Part shown: positions 8,113 to 17,515 of the stretch, piece after piece
Layout of the letters: each line of letters begins with the position of its first letter
Numbering within the stretch: position 1 is the first letter of the stretch
Source of the DNA: Pseudomonadota bacterium
Lineage (GTDB): Bacteria; Pseudomonadota; Gammaproteobacteria; Burkholderiales; Gallionellaceae
Reading direction: 5' to 3'
Length of the DNA: 64,000 nucleotides
Assembly (NCBI GenBank): GCA_021782365.1
Contig: JAJXVB010000005.1
Coordinates: 1-64,000 of the forward strand
Notes under the pieces: model-generated
Databases searched by the model: none
What the model saw: only the letters and a program-made list of their open reading frames with translations
What the model was told of the DNA's origin: nothing
Program-made: the position numbers and the translations under genes

Positions 8113-9774
8113 TCAATGGGAGAATAGCGCCATCGCCTTGCCAAGCGCGATCCATACGCCTATCGAGAAGGGTACGCCGACCGCAAGCCATGCGATCACC
8201 CCTCTCGCGCCGAAGCTTCCCCTTGCTGCGGTCATCGCATCTTCCGCCGTGACCTTTGCCTTCTGGGTCAGGGCCTGTTCCCTTGCAAGTTCCTCTTCAT
8301 CCATGAAATGCTTCTCGTCCACCGGCTTGATCAGCATGTTGCAGACGAATCCGACGGCAAGAAGCCCCGCGAGGATGTACATCGTGTGGTCATAGACCAG
8401 GTTCTTGGGAACACCCGCATTGAGTTGCGCCTCGCGCAGGTTCGAGATCAGCACGGGGCCGATGATGCCTGCCGCAGACCATGCGGTGAGCAGCCTGCCG
8501 TGGATCGCCCCCACCATCTGTGTTCCGAAGATGTCGGCCAGATAGGCAGGAACCGTCGCAAAGCCGCCGCCATACATCGAAAGGATCACGCAGACCGTGA
8601 GCACGAAGAGTCCTGCCGCCCCCATGTGCCCCAGCGTCGGCATCAGGCAATAGAGCGCGATGCCAAGGGCGAAGAAGGTGTAGTAGGTGTTCTTGCGCCC
8701 TATCCAGTCGGACACCGAAGCCCAGAAGAATCGCCCAAGGCTGTTGAAGAGGCTGATGAGCCCGACAAGCCCTGCGGCGGCTGCGGCGATCGCCGCCTTC
8801 TGTCCCGCGGTGATCGATTCCACGCTGGAAGCCCCGACCAGAAGAGGCCCGAAGATGTCCTGAAGCATGGGAGACGCCATGCCGATCACGCCTATGCCTG
8901 CGCTCACGTTAAGGCAGAGCACGCACCAGATCAGCCAGAACTGCGGCGTCTTCCATGCGCGCGAGAGGTGCACGTGATTGCTCGTGACCATCGCCTTTGA
9001 TTTTGCAGCATCAGGCGACCATCCTTCAGGGGCCCAGCCGCTGGGAGCCGTGCGAAAGCCGAATGCGCCCATGGTCATGATGACGAAATAGAGCAGTCCC
9101 ATCGCGATCAAGGTGTACGCGACGCTCTGGCCTGACGCTTCGAAATGCTTCATCAGCGCAACCGCGATGGGCGCTCCTATCATCGCGCCACCACCGTAAC
9201 CCATGATGGCCATGCCTGTCGCCATGCCGCGGCGATCGGGGAACCACTTGATCAGCGTGGAAACGGGAGTGATGTAGCCAAGCCCCTGGCCTACCCCGCC
9301 CAATATTCCACAGCCAAGCCACACCAGCCAGAGCTGATGCATCATGACGCCGATACCTCCCAGCACCATGCCGCCACCCCAGCACATCGCCGCGATGAAT
9401 CCCGACTTGCGCGGACCTGCATGCTCTAGCCATCCGCCCCAGAGCGCGGCGGACACGCCCAGCATGAAGATGAAGAGCGTGAAAGTGAGGCTGACCATGG
9501 GCACGGTCCAGTTACATTCTGTCGTCATGAGCTCTGCCATCCACGACTGGTTCTGGCAAGTCGCAGGCGCCTCGCCCAGAAGCTTCGTCATCGGCAGCCA
9601 GAAAACGGAAAAGCCGTAGGCCATCCCTATGCAGAGGTGTATCGCGAGGGCTGCCGGCGGAACCAGCCAGCGATTGAATTTGGCATCGGCAATCGTGCGT
9701 TCCTTTGCGAGCCATCCCGATGAATTTGATGCGGAACTCTTCTTTGATGAATCTAGTGCAAGTGTTTCAGACAT
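8113..9774 (-). CDS. Oxalate/formate-type MFS antiporter (OFA family)
   Basis: The 553-residue major-facilitator protein has about 12 membrane segments between residues 37 and 550. Typical OFA features include AIHLCIGMAYGFSVFWLP in TM1 and GVGQGLGYITPVSTLIKWFPDRRGMATG in the TM4-5 region (motifs paraphrased from residues about 155-185). The large cytoplasmic N-terminus (35 residues) and the long loop before TM7 are usual for this subgroup. It follows fdsD on the same strand with a gap of about 75 bases, so it is probably the last gene of the formate dehydrogenase operon. The likely role is formate or oxalate exchange that feeds the enzyme; the substrate is inferred from context only. Confidence 0.85.
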   Translation of the reverse strand: MSETLALDSSKKSSASNSSGWLAKERTIADAKFNRWLVPPAALAIHLCIGMAYGFSVFWLPMTKLLGEAPATCQNQSWMAELMTTECNWTVPMVSLTFTLFIFMLGVSAALWGGWLEHAGPRKSGFIAAMCWGGGMVLGGIGVMMHQLWLVWLGCGILGGVGQGLGYITPVSTLIKWFPDRRGMATGMAIMGYGGGAMIGAPIAVALMKHFEASGQSVAYTLIAMGLLYFVIMTMGAFGFRTAPSGWAPEGWSPDAAKSKAMVTSNHVHLSRAWKTPQFWLIWCVLCLNVSAGIGVIGMASPMLQDIFGPLLVGASSVESITAGQKAAIAAAAAGLVGLISLFNSLGRFFWASVSDWIGRKNTYYTFFALGIALYCLMPTLGHMGAAGLFVLTVCVILSMYGGGFATVPAYLADIFGTQMVGAIHGRLLTAWSAAGIIGPVLISNLREAQLNAGVPKNLVYDHTMYILAGLLAVGFVCNMLIKPVDEKHFMDEEELAREQALTQKAKVTAEDAMTAARGSFGARGVIAWLAVGVPFSIGVWIALGKAMALFSH

Positions 9775-9849
9775 GTCGTCTTCCTCCCCTGGTTATTGCA
9801 TATTCGTTCTTGTTTGATGCATTCCTGTCTATGTCAGTCAAGCCTCCTT

Positions 9850-10080
9850 TCAATTTGCAAACAAGTCGCCGCGATGGATGCGCAAGGCTTCCAGCACGAC
9901 GGGTTTCAGCCCTTCGCCGTTTTTTTGATCCACATGCTCGAGAAGTTGCATGCGCATGCGCGGCTCCCAGAAACTCCTGAGATGCCTTGCGATGCCCGAG
10001 AGCGACTCCTCCTTGTCCGGGATCGTCTCGAAAAAGTCGCCTATCTGGTTGGCCATGTGTATCAGATTCTGCATGTCCAT
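9850..10080 (-). CDS. fdsD: NAD-dependent formate dehydrogenase delta subunit
   Basis: This 76-residue protein matches FdsD: an N-terminal LIHMANQIGDFFETIPDKEE block, then IARHLRSFWEPRMRMQLLEH. FdsD is a small subunit or maturation factor of soluble Mo-formate dehydrogenases, needed for activity in Cupriavidus and Rhodobacter. Its ATG directly abuts the fdhD stop (TGA then ATG with no gap), so translation is almost certainly coupled. The C-terminal extension after about residue 55 is less conserved. Confidence 0.9.
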   Translation of the reverse strand: MDMQNLIHMANQIGDFFETIPDKEESLSGIARHLRSFWEPRMRMQLLEHVDQKNGEGLKPVVLEALRIHRGDLFAN

Positions 10081-10908
10081 TCATGCCTCCCTTATCCTGT
10101 CGGCATGCGAATAGGCGACGAAATCATTTCCCCTTGCGAATGCGATCAGCGTCATGCCCAGGGCTTTAGCGGTCTCCACCGCGAGCGATGTCGGCGCGGA
10201 TATCGCGACCAGCGCGGAGATTCCCATCATCGCGGCCTTCTGCACCATCTCCACACTCGCCCGGCTCGTGATCAGAAGAAATCCGTCCTGAAATCCAAGT
10301 GCCTTACCCGCCATCTTTCCTATCAGCTTGTCCAGCGCATTGTGCCTGCCCACATCCTCGCAGAGGTCCTGAATTTGCCCATCCCTATCGCTCCATGCGG
10401 CGGCGTGCATGCCGCCCGTGAGGTTCGCCAGAGGCTGCGTCATGGACAAGGACTGCAATGCGGCATGTATCGCAGGAATCGAAATGGAAGGCGCATTCCT
10501 GATGGAAGGCAAAGGTTTCAATACCTGGCTCAGGCTTTCCACTCCGCAAAGCCCGCATCCGGTGCGGCCCGTCAGGTTTCTCCTGCGCTCCTTAAGGCGC
10601 ATGAAGGAAGCGCTCGATATTTCGCATTTCACGGTGATGCCCGCCTCGCTCGTCTCTATTTCCGCTCCGCGAAAATCATGCCGCTGATCCACTATCCCTT
10701 CGCTCAACGCGAATCCAAGCGCAAAGCTCTCCAAATCGGCTGGCGTTGCCAGCATCACCGCATGCGAGATGCCGTTGAATTCGAGCGAAATCGGCGATTC
10801 TACCGCAAGGCTGTCCTGTTCTTCCACCCACTGCGAATTCCGCCAGCGCAAAATGGGACGGAAAACCACGGGAGCGTTTTCCGGCTCAGGATGATGTGAG
10901 CAGTTCAT
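10081..10908 (-). CDS. fdhD: Formate dehydrogenase accessory sulfurtransferase FdhD
   Basis: The 275-residue protein has the FdhD signature RTGCGLCG with the C118-x2-C121 pair, preceded by ALGFALSEGIV and followed by LTGGMHAAAW and DVGRHNALDKLIG. FdhD takes sulfur from IscS and transfers it to the molybdenum cofactor before insertion into formate dehydrogenase. It is the fdsC-equivalent position in fdsGBACD operons. The start overlaps the end of fdsA by 23 bases, and the stop touches fdsD. The C-terminal part (VAISAPTSLAVETAKALGMTL) is also typical. Confidence 0.95.
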   Translation of the reverse strand: MNCSHHPEPENAPVVFRPILRWRNSQWVEEQDSLAVESPISLEFNGISHAVMLATPADLESFALGFALSEGIVDQRHDFRGAEIETSEAGITVKCEISSASFMRLKERRRNLTGRTGCGLCGVESLSQVLKPLPSIRNAPSISIPAIHAALQSLSMTQPLANLTGGMHAAAWSDRDGQIQDLCEDVGRHNALDKLIGKMAGKALGFQDGFLLITSRASVEMVQKAAMMGISALVAISAPTSLAVETAKALGMTLIAFARGNDFVAYSHADRIREA

Positions 10909-13702
10909 GCTGCGCCTTTCTGAAGCGGGTATACGACTTCTGCCAGGAGGAGGGCTCGGTTGCAGGCTTCACCTCGACTGCCGTCACCTTGTATTCTGGG
11001 CAATTGGTCGCCCAGTCGGAATTCTCCGTGGTGATCACGTTCGCCCCCGACTCGGGGAAATGGAAGGTCGTATAGACGACGCCCGGCTGCATGCGCTCGG
11101 AGATCCTGGCGCGCAAGACGGTCTCGCCGGAGCGGCTCCTTATCTCCACCCAGCCGTTGTCCAGGATGCCCCGGTCCTCCGCATCGTGAGGATGGATCTC
11201 GAGCACATCCTCCTCGTGCCACTGCACGTTCTCCGTGCGCCTGGTCTGCGCGCCGACGTTGTACTGTGAGAGGATGCGGCCTGTCGTCAGGATCAGCGGG
11301 AATTTCTTCGTGACCTTCTCGTCTGTCGCGACGTATTGGGTGACGATGAACTTGCCCTTGCCGCGCACGAAATGATCCACATGCATGATGGGCGTCCCAT
11401 CGGGTGCCTCCTCGTTGCAGGGCCACTGTATGCTGCCCAGCCTGTCCAGCTTCCCGTAGCTCACGCCGTGGAAGGTGGGCGTCAGCCTTGCGATCTCGTC
11501 CATGATCTCGGATGGATGGCGGTAATCCATCGGATAGCCCAGCCTCCTCGAAAGCTGCATGGTCACCTCCCAGTCTGCAAGCCCTGCCCTCGGGGTCATC
11601 ACCTTGCGCACCCGGGAGATGCGCCTCTCCGCATTGGTGAATGTGCCGTCCTTCTCGAGGAAGGAGGAGCCTGGCAGAAACACATGCGCATACATCGCGG
11701 TTTCATTCAAAAAGATGTCCTGAACCACGACGCATTCCATCGAGGAGAGCGCTTCAGCGACATGTCTGGTGTTGGGGTCGGACTGGACGATGTCCTCTCC
11801 CTGGCAATATAGGCCCTTGAAGCTTCCGTCGAGCGCGGCATCGAACATGTTGGGGATGCGAAGCCCCGGCTCCGGCTGGACATGCACGCCCCATGCATGC
11901 TCGAAGAGATCCCGTGTGATTGGATCGGACACATGGCGGTATCCCGGCAATTCATGAGGGAAGGAGCCCATGTCGCAGGAGCCCTGCACGTTGTTCTGTC
12001 CCCTCAGGGGATTGACCCCCACACCGCTTCTTCCGATGTTGCCCGTCGCCATCGCCAGGTTCGCGATCGCCATCACCGCGGTCGATCCCTGCGCGTGTTC
12101 GGTCACGCCGAGGCCGTAATAGATCGCCGCATTGCCTCCCGTCGCATAAAGCCTGGCCGCCCCTCTCACGAGGCTTGCGGGAACGCCCGTGACTCCCTCC
12201 ATCGCCTCCGGGGAATTTTCAGGCAATGACACGAAATCCCGCCACTGCTGGAAGGCCTTTTCCTCGCAGCGCTGACCGATGAATTCCATATCCATCAGGC
12301 CTTCGGTTGCGATCACATGGGCGATGGCGGAGAGCATCGCCACATTGGTCCCGGGCTTCAGGGGAAGATGGAAGTCCGCCTTGACATGCGGCGCATCCAC
12401 CAGCTCTATCTTGCGCGGATCGATCACGATGAGCCTTGCACCTCCCTTCAGACGCTGCTTCATGCGCGATGCGAACACCGGGTGAGCGTCGGTGGGATTC
12501 GCGCCTATCACCAAGATCACATCGCTATCCTCGACCGACTTGAAGGTCTGGGTTCCCGCGGATTCCCCGAGCGTCTGCTTCAAGCCATAGCCTGTCGGCG
12601 AATGGCAAACGCGCGCGCAAGTGTCGACGTTGTTGTTGCCGAATGCGGCGCGCACGAGCTTCTGCACAAGATAGCCCTCCTCGTTGGTGCAGCGCGAGGA
12701 CACGATGCCGCCTATCGAGTTCTTTCCGTGCTTCTCCTGTATGCGCTTGAACTCCGATGCCGCATAGTCGAGCGCCTCGTCCCAGCTCACCTCCCGCCAT
12801 GGATCGGTGATCCTGCTCCGTATCATGGGCTTCAGGATGCGGTCCTTGTGCGTCGCATAACCCCATGCGAAGCGCCCCTTCACGCAGGAATGCCCTTCGT
12901 TCGCCTGGCCATGCTTGTAGGGGACCATGCGCACCACTTCCTCGCCCTTCATCTCGGCGGTGAACGCGCATCCCACTCCGCAATAGGCGCAGGTCGTGAC
13001 GAGACTGTGTTCCGGCAGCCCCTTCTCTATCACGGATTTTTCCTGAAGCGTCGCGGTTGGGCATGCCTGGACGCAGGCGCCGCAGGAGACGCAATCGGAT
13101 TCCATGAAGCTCTTTCCTGCGGATACACGGGATTCGAAGCCCCTTCCCGTGATCGTCAGCGCATAGGTTCCCTGTATCTCCTCGCATGCGCGCACGCAGC
13201 GGTTGCAAACGATGCATTTCGCAGGGTCGTACGTGAAATAGGGATTGGATTCATCCTTGCCCAGGTCCAGATGGTTCCTTCCCGAATAGCGCACTTCGCG
13301 CAAACCCACCTGCCCTGCCATGTCCTGAAGTTCGCAGTCTCCGTTCGCTGAACAGGTCAGGCAGTCCAGTGGATGATCGGAGATGTATAGCTCCATCACG
13401 CCCTTGCGCAGCGACTGCAGCTTAGGTGACTGGGTGCGAACCTTCATGCCTTCTTCCGCAGGCGTGGTGCATGAGGCGGGATAGCCCCGCCTTCCCTCTA
13501 TCTCGACGAGACAAAGCCGGCAGGAGCCGAAGGGTTCGAGGCTGTCCGTCGCGCAAAGCTTGGGCACGTTCACGTCGCACATCGCCGCGGCTCTCATGAT
13601 GGAAGTGCCCCTGGGCACGCTCACCCACATGCCGTCGATTTCGAGCGTGATATCCGCATCGGAGATGCGTTCGGGTGTGCCAAAGTCTTTCTGTTCAAGC
13701 AT
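10886..13702 (-). CDS. fdsA: NAD-dependent formate dehydrogenase alpha subunit (Mo/Fe-S catalytic)
   Basis: The protein is about 938 residues long. In order it has a plant-type [2Fe-2S] domain (cysteines near 50-78), the NuoG-type [4Fe-4S] His-Cys region (HPLDCLTC..C), two ferredoxin-like clusters (CIVCNRCVRAC and CVSCGACVQAC), a CAYCGVGC cluster, and then the molybdopterin oxidoreductase and dinucleotide-binding domains. The Mo ligand is cysteine, not selenocysteine, in ARVCHSP (about residue 366). It oxidises formate to CO2 and passes electrons through the clusters to FdsB. I chose the ATG at 13702 because GGAGAAAGAC precedes it; a longer frame starts at 13723. It overlaps the fdsB stop by 8 bases. 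Confidence 0.96.
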   Translation of the reverse strand: MLEQKDFGTPERISDADITLEIDGMWVSVPRGTSIMRAAAMCDVNVPKLCATDSLEPFGSCRLCLVEIEGRRGYPASCTTPAEEGMKVRTQSPKLQSLRKGVMELYISDHPLDCLTCSANGDCELQDMAGQVGLREVRYSGRNHLDLGKDESNPYFTYDPAKCIVCNRCVRACEEIQGTYALTITGRGFESRVSAGKSFMESDCVSCGACVQACPTATLQEKSVIEKGLPEHSLVTTCAYCGVGCAFTAEMKGEEVVRMVPYKHGQANEGHSCVKGRFAWGYATHKDRILKPMIRSRITDPWREVSWDEALDYAASEFKRIQEKHGKNSIGGIVSSRCTNEEGYLVQKLVRAAFGNNNVDTCARVCHSPTGYGLKQTLGESAGTQTFKSVEDSDVILVIGANPTDAHPVFASRMKQRLKGGARLIVIDPRKIELVDAPHVKADFHLPLKPGTNVAMLSAIAHVIATEGLMDMEFIGQRCEEKAFQQWRDFVSLPENSPEAMEGVTGVPASLVRGAARLYATGGNAAIYYGLGVTEHAQGSTAVMAIANLAMATGNIGRSGVGVNPLRGQNNVQGSCDMGSFPHELPGYRHVSDPITRDLFEHAWGVHVQPEPGLRIPNMFDAALDGSFKGLYCQGEDIVQSDPNTRHVAEALSSMECVVVQDIFLNETAMYAHVFLPGSSFLEKDGTFTNAERRISRVRKVMTPRAGLADWEVTMQLSRRLGYPMDYRHPSEIMDEIARLTPTFHGVSYGKLDRLGSIQWPCNEEAPDGTPIMHVDHFVRGKGKFIVTQYVATDEKVTKKFPLILTTGRILSQYNVGAQTRRTENVQWHEEDVLEIHPHDAEDRGILDNGWVEIRSRSGETVLRARISERMQPGVVYTTFHFPESGANVITTENSDWATNCPEYKVTAVEVKPATEPSSWQKSYTRFRKAQHELLTSS

Positions 13703-15245
13703 GTCTTTCTCCTGCCACGCCAAAATCCCCGGGGAAATGATTCAATGCCGACAATACCGGATAGGGGGTCATGCCTCCCATCGCGCACATCGAGCCGTTC
13801 AGCATCGTGTCGCACAATTCGCGAAGAAGCCCTATCTGCCTTGTCCTCTCCTTGCCTTCGATGATCCTGTCCATCACCTCGACGCCTCGCACGGAGCCGA
13901 TGCGGCAGGGCGTGCATTTGCCGCAGGATTCGATCGCGCAAAAATCCATCGCATAGCGGGCAAGCCTTGCGAGATCGGCAGTCTCGTCGTGCACCACGAT
14001 GCCTCCATGTCCTAGGACAGCCCAGATCGCGGAATATTCCTCATAGTCCATCGCGACATCCCATTGCGATTCGGGAAGATAGGAACCCAGCGGCCCGCCC
14101 ACCTGAACGGCCTTGATGGGGCGTCCAGATGCGGATCCTCCGCCGAAGTCGTAAAGCATCTCGCGCAAGGTCACGCCGAACGCCTTCTCGATCAGCCCGC
14201 CCTGTTTGATGTTGCCGGCAAGCTGGAAGGGCAGCGTTCCGCGGGAACGCCCCATGCCGTAGCGCTTGTAGAATTCCGCGCCGCGCGCCAGTATCACCGG
14301 CACGGTCGCAAGGGAGATCACGTTGTTGATCACGGTGGGTTTTCCGAACAATCCAGAGAGCGCGGGAAGGGGCGGCTTCGCTCGCACGATGCCGCGCTTG
14401 CCTTCTATGCTTTCCAGCATCGCGGTTTCCTCCCCGCACACATAGGCGCCTGCGGCCTTGCGCACCTCGAGCTCGAAAGCCTTGCCTGACTCCAGGATGT
14501 CCTGCCCGAGATAGCCCGCGTCCTTCGCAATGGAAATGGCCTTGTTGAGCGCGGCTATCGCATGGGGATATTCGCTCCTGACGTAGATATAGCCCTCGGT
14601 TGCTCCGACAGCGAGCGCGGCGATGGTCATGCCCTCGATCAGCGAATAGGGATCGCCTTCCATCAGCATGCGGTCAGCGAACGTGCCGGAGTCCCCCTCG
14701 TCCGCATTGCAGACGACATACTTCTGGTCGGCCTGCGCCTTCATCACCGTGTTCCACTTGATGCCGGTCGGAAATGCCGCACCTCCCCTTCCCCTCAGGC
14801 CCGACTCGGTGACTTCCTGCACGATGCCTTCCGATGACAGGGAAATCGCCCGCCTCAATCCCTGATACCCTTCGCGCGCCAGATAATCTTCAAGCGAAAA
14901 TGGATCGATGATGCCAACGCGCGCGAATGTGAGCCTCTCCTGCTTTTTGAGATAGGGAATTTCCTCGGTAAGCCCAAGGCATAGGTCGTGCTTTCCTCCG
15001 CTTTCAAATCCCGCATCAAAAAGCCCTTTGACATCCTTTGCCTCGACCGGACCGTAGGCGATGCGGCCCTTGGAGGTTTCGACTTCGACCAGGGGCTCGA
15101 GCCAGAACATGCCGCGGGAACCGTTCCTCACGATCTTTATCTCGATGCCGCGCCTTTTAGCCTCTAAAGAGATTTCGGATGCGACTTCATCCGCGCCCAG
15201 CGCGAGTGCGGCGGAATCGATAGGGACATAGATCGAGGCGCTCAT
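13695..15245 (-). CDS. fdsB: NAD-dependent formate dehydrogenase beta subunit (FMN/NAD, 4Fe-4S)
   Basis: The 516-residue NuoF-like subunit has a short thioredoxin-like N-terminal extension (residues 1-120). It is followed by the NADH/FMN-binding GLRGRGGAAFPTG and CNADEGDSGTFADR motifs, GAYVCGEETAMLESIEG, and the [4Fe-4S] ligands ESCGKCTPCRIG near 450. It receives electrons from FdsA and reduces NAD. The start at 15245 follows GAAGGCAGC and overlaps the fdsG stop as ATGA; the open frame extends upstream to 15371, but only through fdsG-overlapping sequence. Confidence 0.96.
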   Translation of the reverse strand: MSASIYVPIDSAALALGADEVASEISLEAKRRGIEIKIVRNGSRGMFWLEPLVEVETSKGRIAYGPVEAKDVKGLFDAGFESGGKHDLCLGLTEEIPYLKKQERLTFARVGIIDPFSLEDYLAREGYQGLRRAISLSSEGIVQEVTESGLRGRGGAAFPTGIKWNTVMKAQADQKYVVCNADEGDSGTFADRMLMEGDPYSLIEGMTIAALAVGATEGYIYVRSEYPHAIAALNKAISIAKDAGYLGQDILESGKAFELEVRKAAGAYVCGEETAMLESIEGKRGIVRAKPPLPALSGLFGKPTVINNVISLATVPVILARGAEFYKRYGMGRSRGTLPFQLAGNIKQGGLIEKAFGVTLREMLYDFGGGSASGRPIKAVQVGGPLGSYLPESQWDVAMDYEEYSAIWAVLGHGGIVVHDETADLARLARYAMDFCAIESCGKCTPCRIGSVRGVEVMDRIIEGKERTRQIGLLRELCDTMLNGSMCAMGGMTPYPVLSALNHFPGDFGVAGERHA

Positions 15246-15664
15246 GATGCTGCCTTCTTCATTATCGAATCGAATTTTTCCGGCGTGACCCTCGCATAGG
15301 GTTTCTCGTCCACCATCATCGCGGGGGAGGATGCGCAAAGGCCCAGGCAATAGACGGGATGTACATCGCATACGGTCCTTGCATGAGCCAGCAATTTATC
15401 CGAACCCATGCTCTGGCAGGACTCCGCGCAGCATATTTCGACTCTCGGAATGGAGGATGGCTCGGTGCGGAAATAGTGGTAGAAGGTGATCACGCCCTGA
15501 ACTTCTGCGCTCGAGAGGTTGAGCGCGCTTGCGATGATGCTTGCGGACTCGGGAGGGATGTAGCCCATCTCGTCCTGGATTGCATGCAGCAGGGGCAGAA
15601 GTGCACCCGGCCTGTCCCTATGCTTTGCTGCAAGATCGGCGATCTTGTCGGCGGGTTCTTTCAT
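15242..15664 (-). CDS. fdsG: NAD-dependent formate dehydrogenase gamma subunit (2Fe-2S)
   Basis: This 140-residue NuoE-like thioredoxin-fold protein has four [2Fe-2S] cysteines: C78 and C83 in EICCAESCQSMG, and C114 and C118 in YCLGLCASSPA. It donates to or accepts from the FMN of FdsB. It is the first gene of the operon, with AAGGTGA just before the ATG. The divergent regulator begins about 116 bases away, so both promoters must lie in that gap. Confidence 0.95.
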   Translation of the reverse strand: MKEPADKIADLAAKHRDRPGALLPLLHAIQDEMGYIPPESASIIASALNLSSAEVQGVITFYHYFRTEPSSIPRVEICCAESCQSMGSDKLLAHARTVCDVHPVYCLGLCASSPAMMVDEKPYARVTPEKFDSIMKKAAS

Positions 15665-15765
15665 GGCTCACCTTATGCAATTTAAAACATATTCAAACGC
15701 ACCAGTCCTTGGCAAGACTGATCATTATGGTCAAGTTACCACATGGATTTCTCTCAGACAATAGG

Positions 15766-15782
15766 ATATATTCTGCATATAT
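15766..15782. promoter_or_regulatory. ModE-box-like palindrome at the regulator start codon
   Basis: ATATAT at 15766-15771 and ATATAT at 15777-15782 form an inverted repeat with a 5-base spacer, within GATATATTCTGCATATATG. The TATATA-spacer-TATATA arrangement resembles the Escherichia coli ModE operator. It overlaps the ATG at 15781, which suggests that the divergent ModE-like protein represses its own gene. Confidence 0.45.
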
Positions 15783-16830
15783 GAGCTTCGAGATACTTCC
15801 GGAATGGAGTCTTAAAAGACGCAAGGGAACGGCGATCTCCCTGCCGCTTCTGCTGCAGCTCCTGTCCGACATCAAGAGCGGGGGCAGCATCAGCAGCGCG
15901 GCGGCGCGCGCCAGCCTTTCCTACCGCCATGCATGGGGCATGCTGCGAGACTTCGAACGCGAATTTTCAGCGCCGCTGCTCGAAAAGGCCAGGGGCAAGG
16001 GAACCGTCCTCACCCCGCTTGCCGAAAAACTGATCTGGGCAGACAAGCGCATCCATGCCCGGCTGAGTCCGATACTGGAAAGCTTCGCATCCGAACTCGA
16101 AGCGATACTGACAGGAGAGCTTTCGGCGCTGCGCATCGTCGCCTCTCACGGCTTCGCCGTCGAAGCGCTGATCAAGAGGCTGCATGCGGACCGCTTTCCC
16201 GTCGAGATCAGCTACCGCGGAAGCCTGGAGTCAGTCTCGGCGCTATCCCGGGGGGAATGCGACCTTGCCGGATTCCATGTGCCGGTCGGAGAACTGAAGC
16301 AGGCCGCATACCCCTTCCTGAAATGGCTCAACCCGCAAAAGCATGCGCTGATCAGGCTGGCCTTCAGGACTCAGGGCCTCATCATCGCGCGGAAGAACCC
16401 GAAGAACATCGTTGGCCTGCAGGATCTTCTGCGCAAGGACCTTCACTTCGTGAACCGCCAGAGCGGATCGGGCACGAGGACCCTGTTCGAGCTGCTTTTG
16501 AGCCGTGAAAACATCAATGCCAGAAGCATCAACGATTACGATAATACCGAATATACGCATTCCGCAGTCGCCGCCTTTGTCGCAAGCGGCATGGCCGATG
16601 TGGGATTCGGCATAGAAACCGCGGCCAGGCGGTTCGACCTCGATTTCATTCCCATTGCGCAGGAGCACTATCTTTTCGCCTGCAGATCGATCGACCTCGA
16701 AAGCAGCATGATCCGCTCCGCATGCCAGTCCATGCAGAGCGCTTCTCTGCGGGAATCCATCGCAGCGCTCGCCGGATACGACGGCGCCCAGTCAGGCACG
16801 GTGGCGAGCTTTCAGGAAATCTTCTTTTGA
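15781..16830 (+). CDS. ModE-like winged-helix regulator with periplasmic-binding-protein-like domain
   Basis: The 349-residue protein has an N-terminal ModE/LysR-type winged helix (residues 20-85: LLQLLSDIKSGGSISSAAAR, then SYRHAWGMLRDFE and KGTVLTPLAEKLI). The C-terminal domain from about residue 110 is PBP-like, with RQSGSGTRTLFE and SAVAAFVASGMADVGFGIE. This pairing is found in regulators tied to molybdate or molybdoenzyme genes. It is divergent from fdsG and is the obvious candidate regulator of the formate dehydrogenase operon. Upstream in-frame ATGs exist (for example 15727), so the exact start is uncertain. The ligand could be molybdate, formate or a pterin; the sequence does not decide. 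Confidence 0.8.
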   Translation: MSFEILPEWSLKRRKGTAISLPLLLQLLSDIKSGGSISSAAARASLSYRHAWGMLRDFEREFSAPLLEKARGKGTVLTPLAEKLIWADKRIHARLSPILESFASELEAILTGELSALRIVASHGFAVEALIKRLHADRFPVEISYRGSLESVSALSRGECDLAGFHVPVGELKQAAYPFLKWLNPQKHALIRLAFRTQGLIIARKNPKNIVGLQDLLRKDLHFVNRQSGSGTRTLFELLLSRENINARSINDYDNTEYTHSAVAAFVASGMADVGFGIETAARRFDLDFIPIAQEHYLFACRSIDLESSMIRSACQSMQSASLRESIAALAGYDGAQSGTVASFQEIFF

Positions 16831-16878
16831 AGATGCGCAACTCGGGTAAAATAGAACCATTCACTACCGCTTCAAACC

Positions 16879-17514
16879 ATGGATCAGCTTCTCCTCGACA
16901 TCACGCCAAGCCCCCGCCCCACCCTGGACAATTTCGTGGTCGGCCGCAACGAAGAGTTGCTTTCCGCCCTGAGGCATGCCGTATCCGGAAAAGGCGCCGA
17001 GCGCTGCATCTATCTGTGGGGAGATCTGGGCTGCGGGAAGAGCCATCTTCTTAGCGCATGCGCAAATTCCAGTCCGGATGGGATCTATGCGAAGGGCTCT
17101 GTGCCGGAGCCTGCCAACATCGTCGCGGTGGACGACGTCGACTCATTCAACAACGCCGAACAGATCGCGCTCTTCAACCTTTACAACCTGATGCGGGAAC
17201 AGGGCGGGATGCTGGTGATGAGCGGGGCGATGTCTCCCCTTCATCTCAGGATGCGCGACGATCTTCGCACGAGGCTTGGATGGGGACTGGTCTATCAGGT
17301 GCAGACCTTGAGCGATGAAGAAAAGCAGGAGGCGCTCGCCAAACATGCGCTTGACAAGGGATTCCTGCTGGCTCCCGAAATCTCCCATTACCTTCTGCGC
17401 CACGGCAGGCGAGACCTTCCGAGCCTGATCTCGGCGCTCGACGAGCTGGATGAGCAGTCGAGGAAACTGCATCGCGCGCCCACCATCCCCCTATTGAAGA
17501 CGATACTCAATTAA
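16879..17514 (+). CDS. hda: DnaA regulatory inactivator Hda
   Basis: This 211-residue DnaA-like AAA+ protein lacks the DNA-binding domain of DnaA. The N-terminal QLLLDITPSPRPTLDNFVVG is the clamp-binding region, followed by Walker A GDLGCGKSHLL and a DDVDSF Walker B. Hda bound to the DnaN clamp stimulates ATP hydrolysis by DnaA and so prevents re-initiation. The next gene starts two bases after its stop, so hda, the HAD gene and the glutaredoxin gene form one transcription unit. Confidence 0.92.
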   Translation: MDQLLLDITPSPRPTLDNFVVGRNEELLSALRHAVSGKGAERCIYLWGDLGCGKSHLLSACANSSPDGIYAKGSVPEPANIVAVDDVDSFNNAEQIALFNLYNLMREQGGMLVMSGAMSPLHLRMRDDLRTRLGWGLVYQVQTLSDEEKQEALAKHALDKGFLLAPEISHYLLRHGRRDLPSLISALDELDEQSRKLHRAPTIPLLKTILN

Positions 17515-17515
17515 G

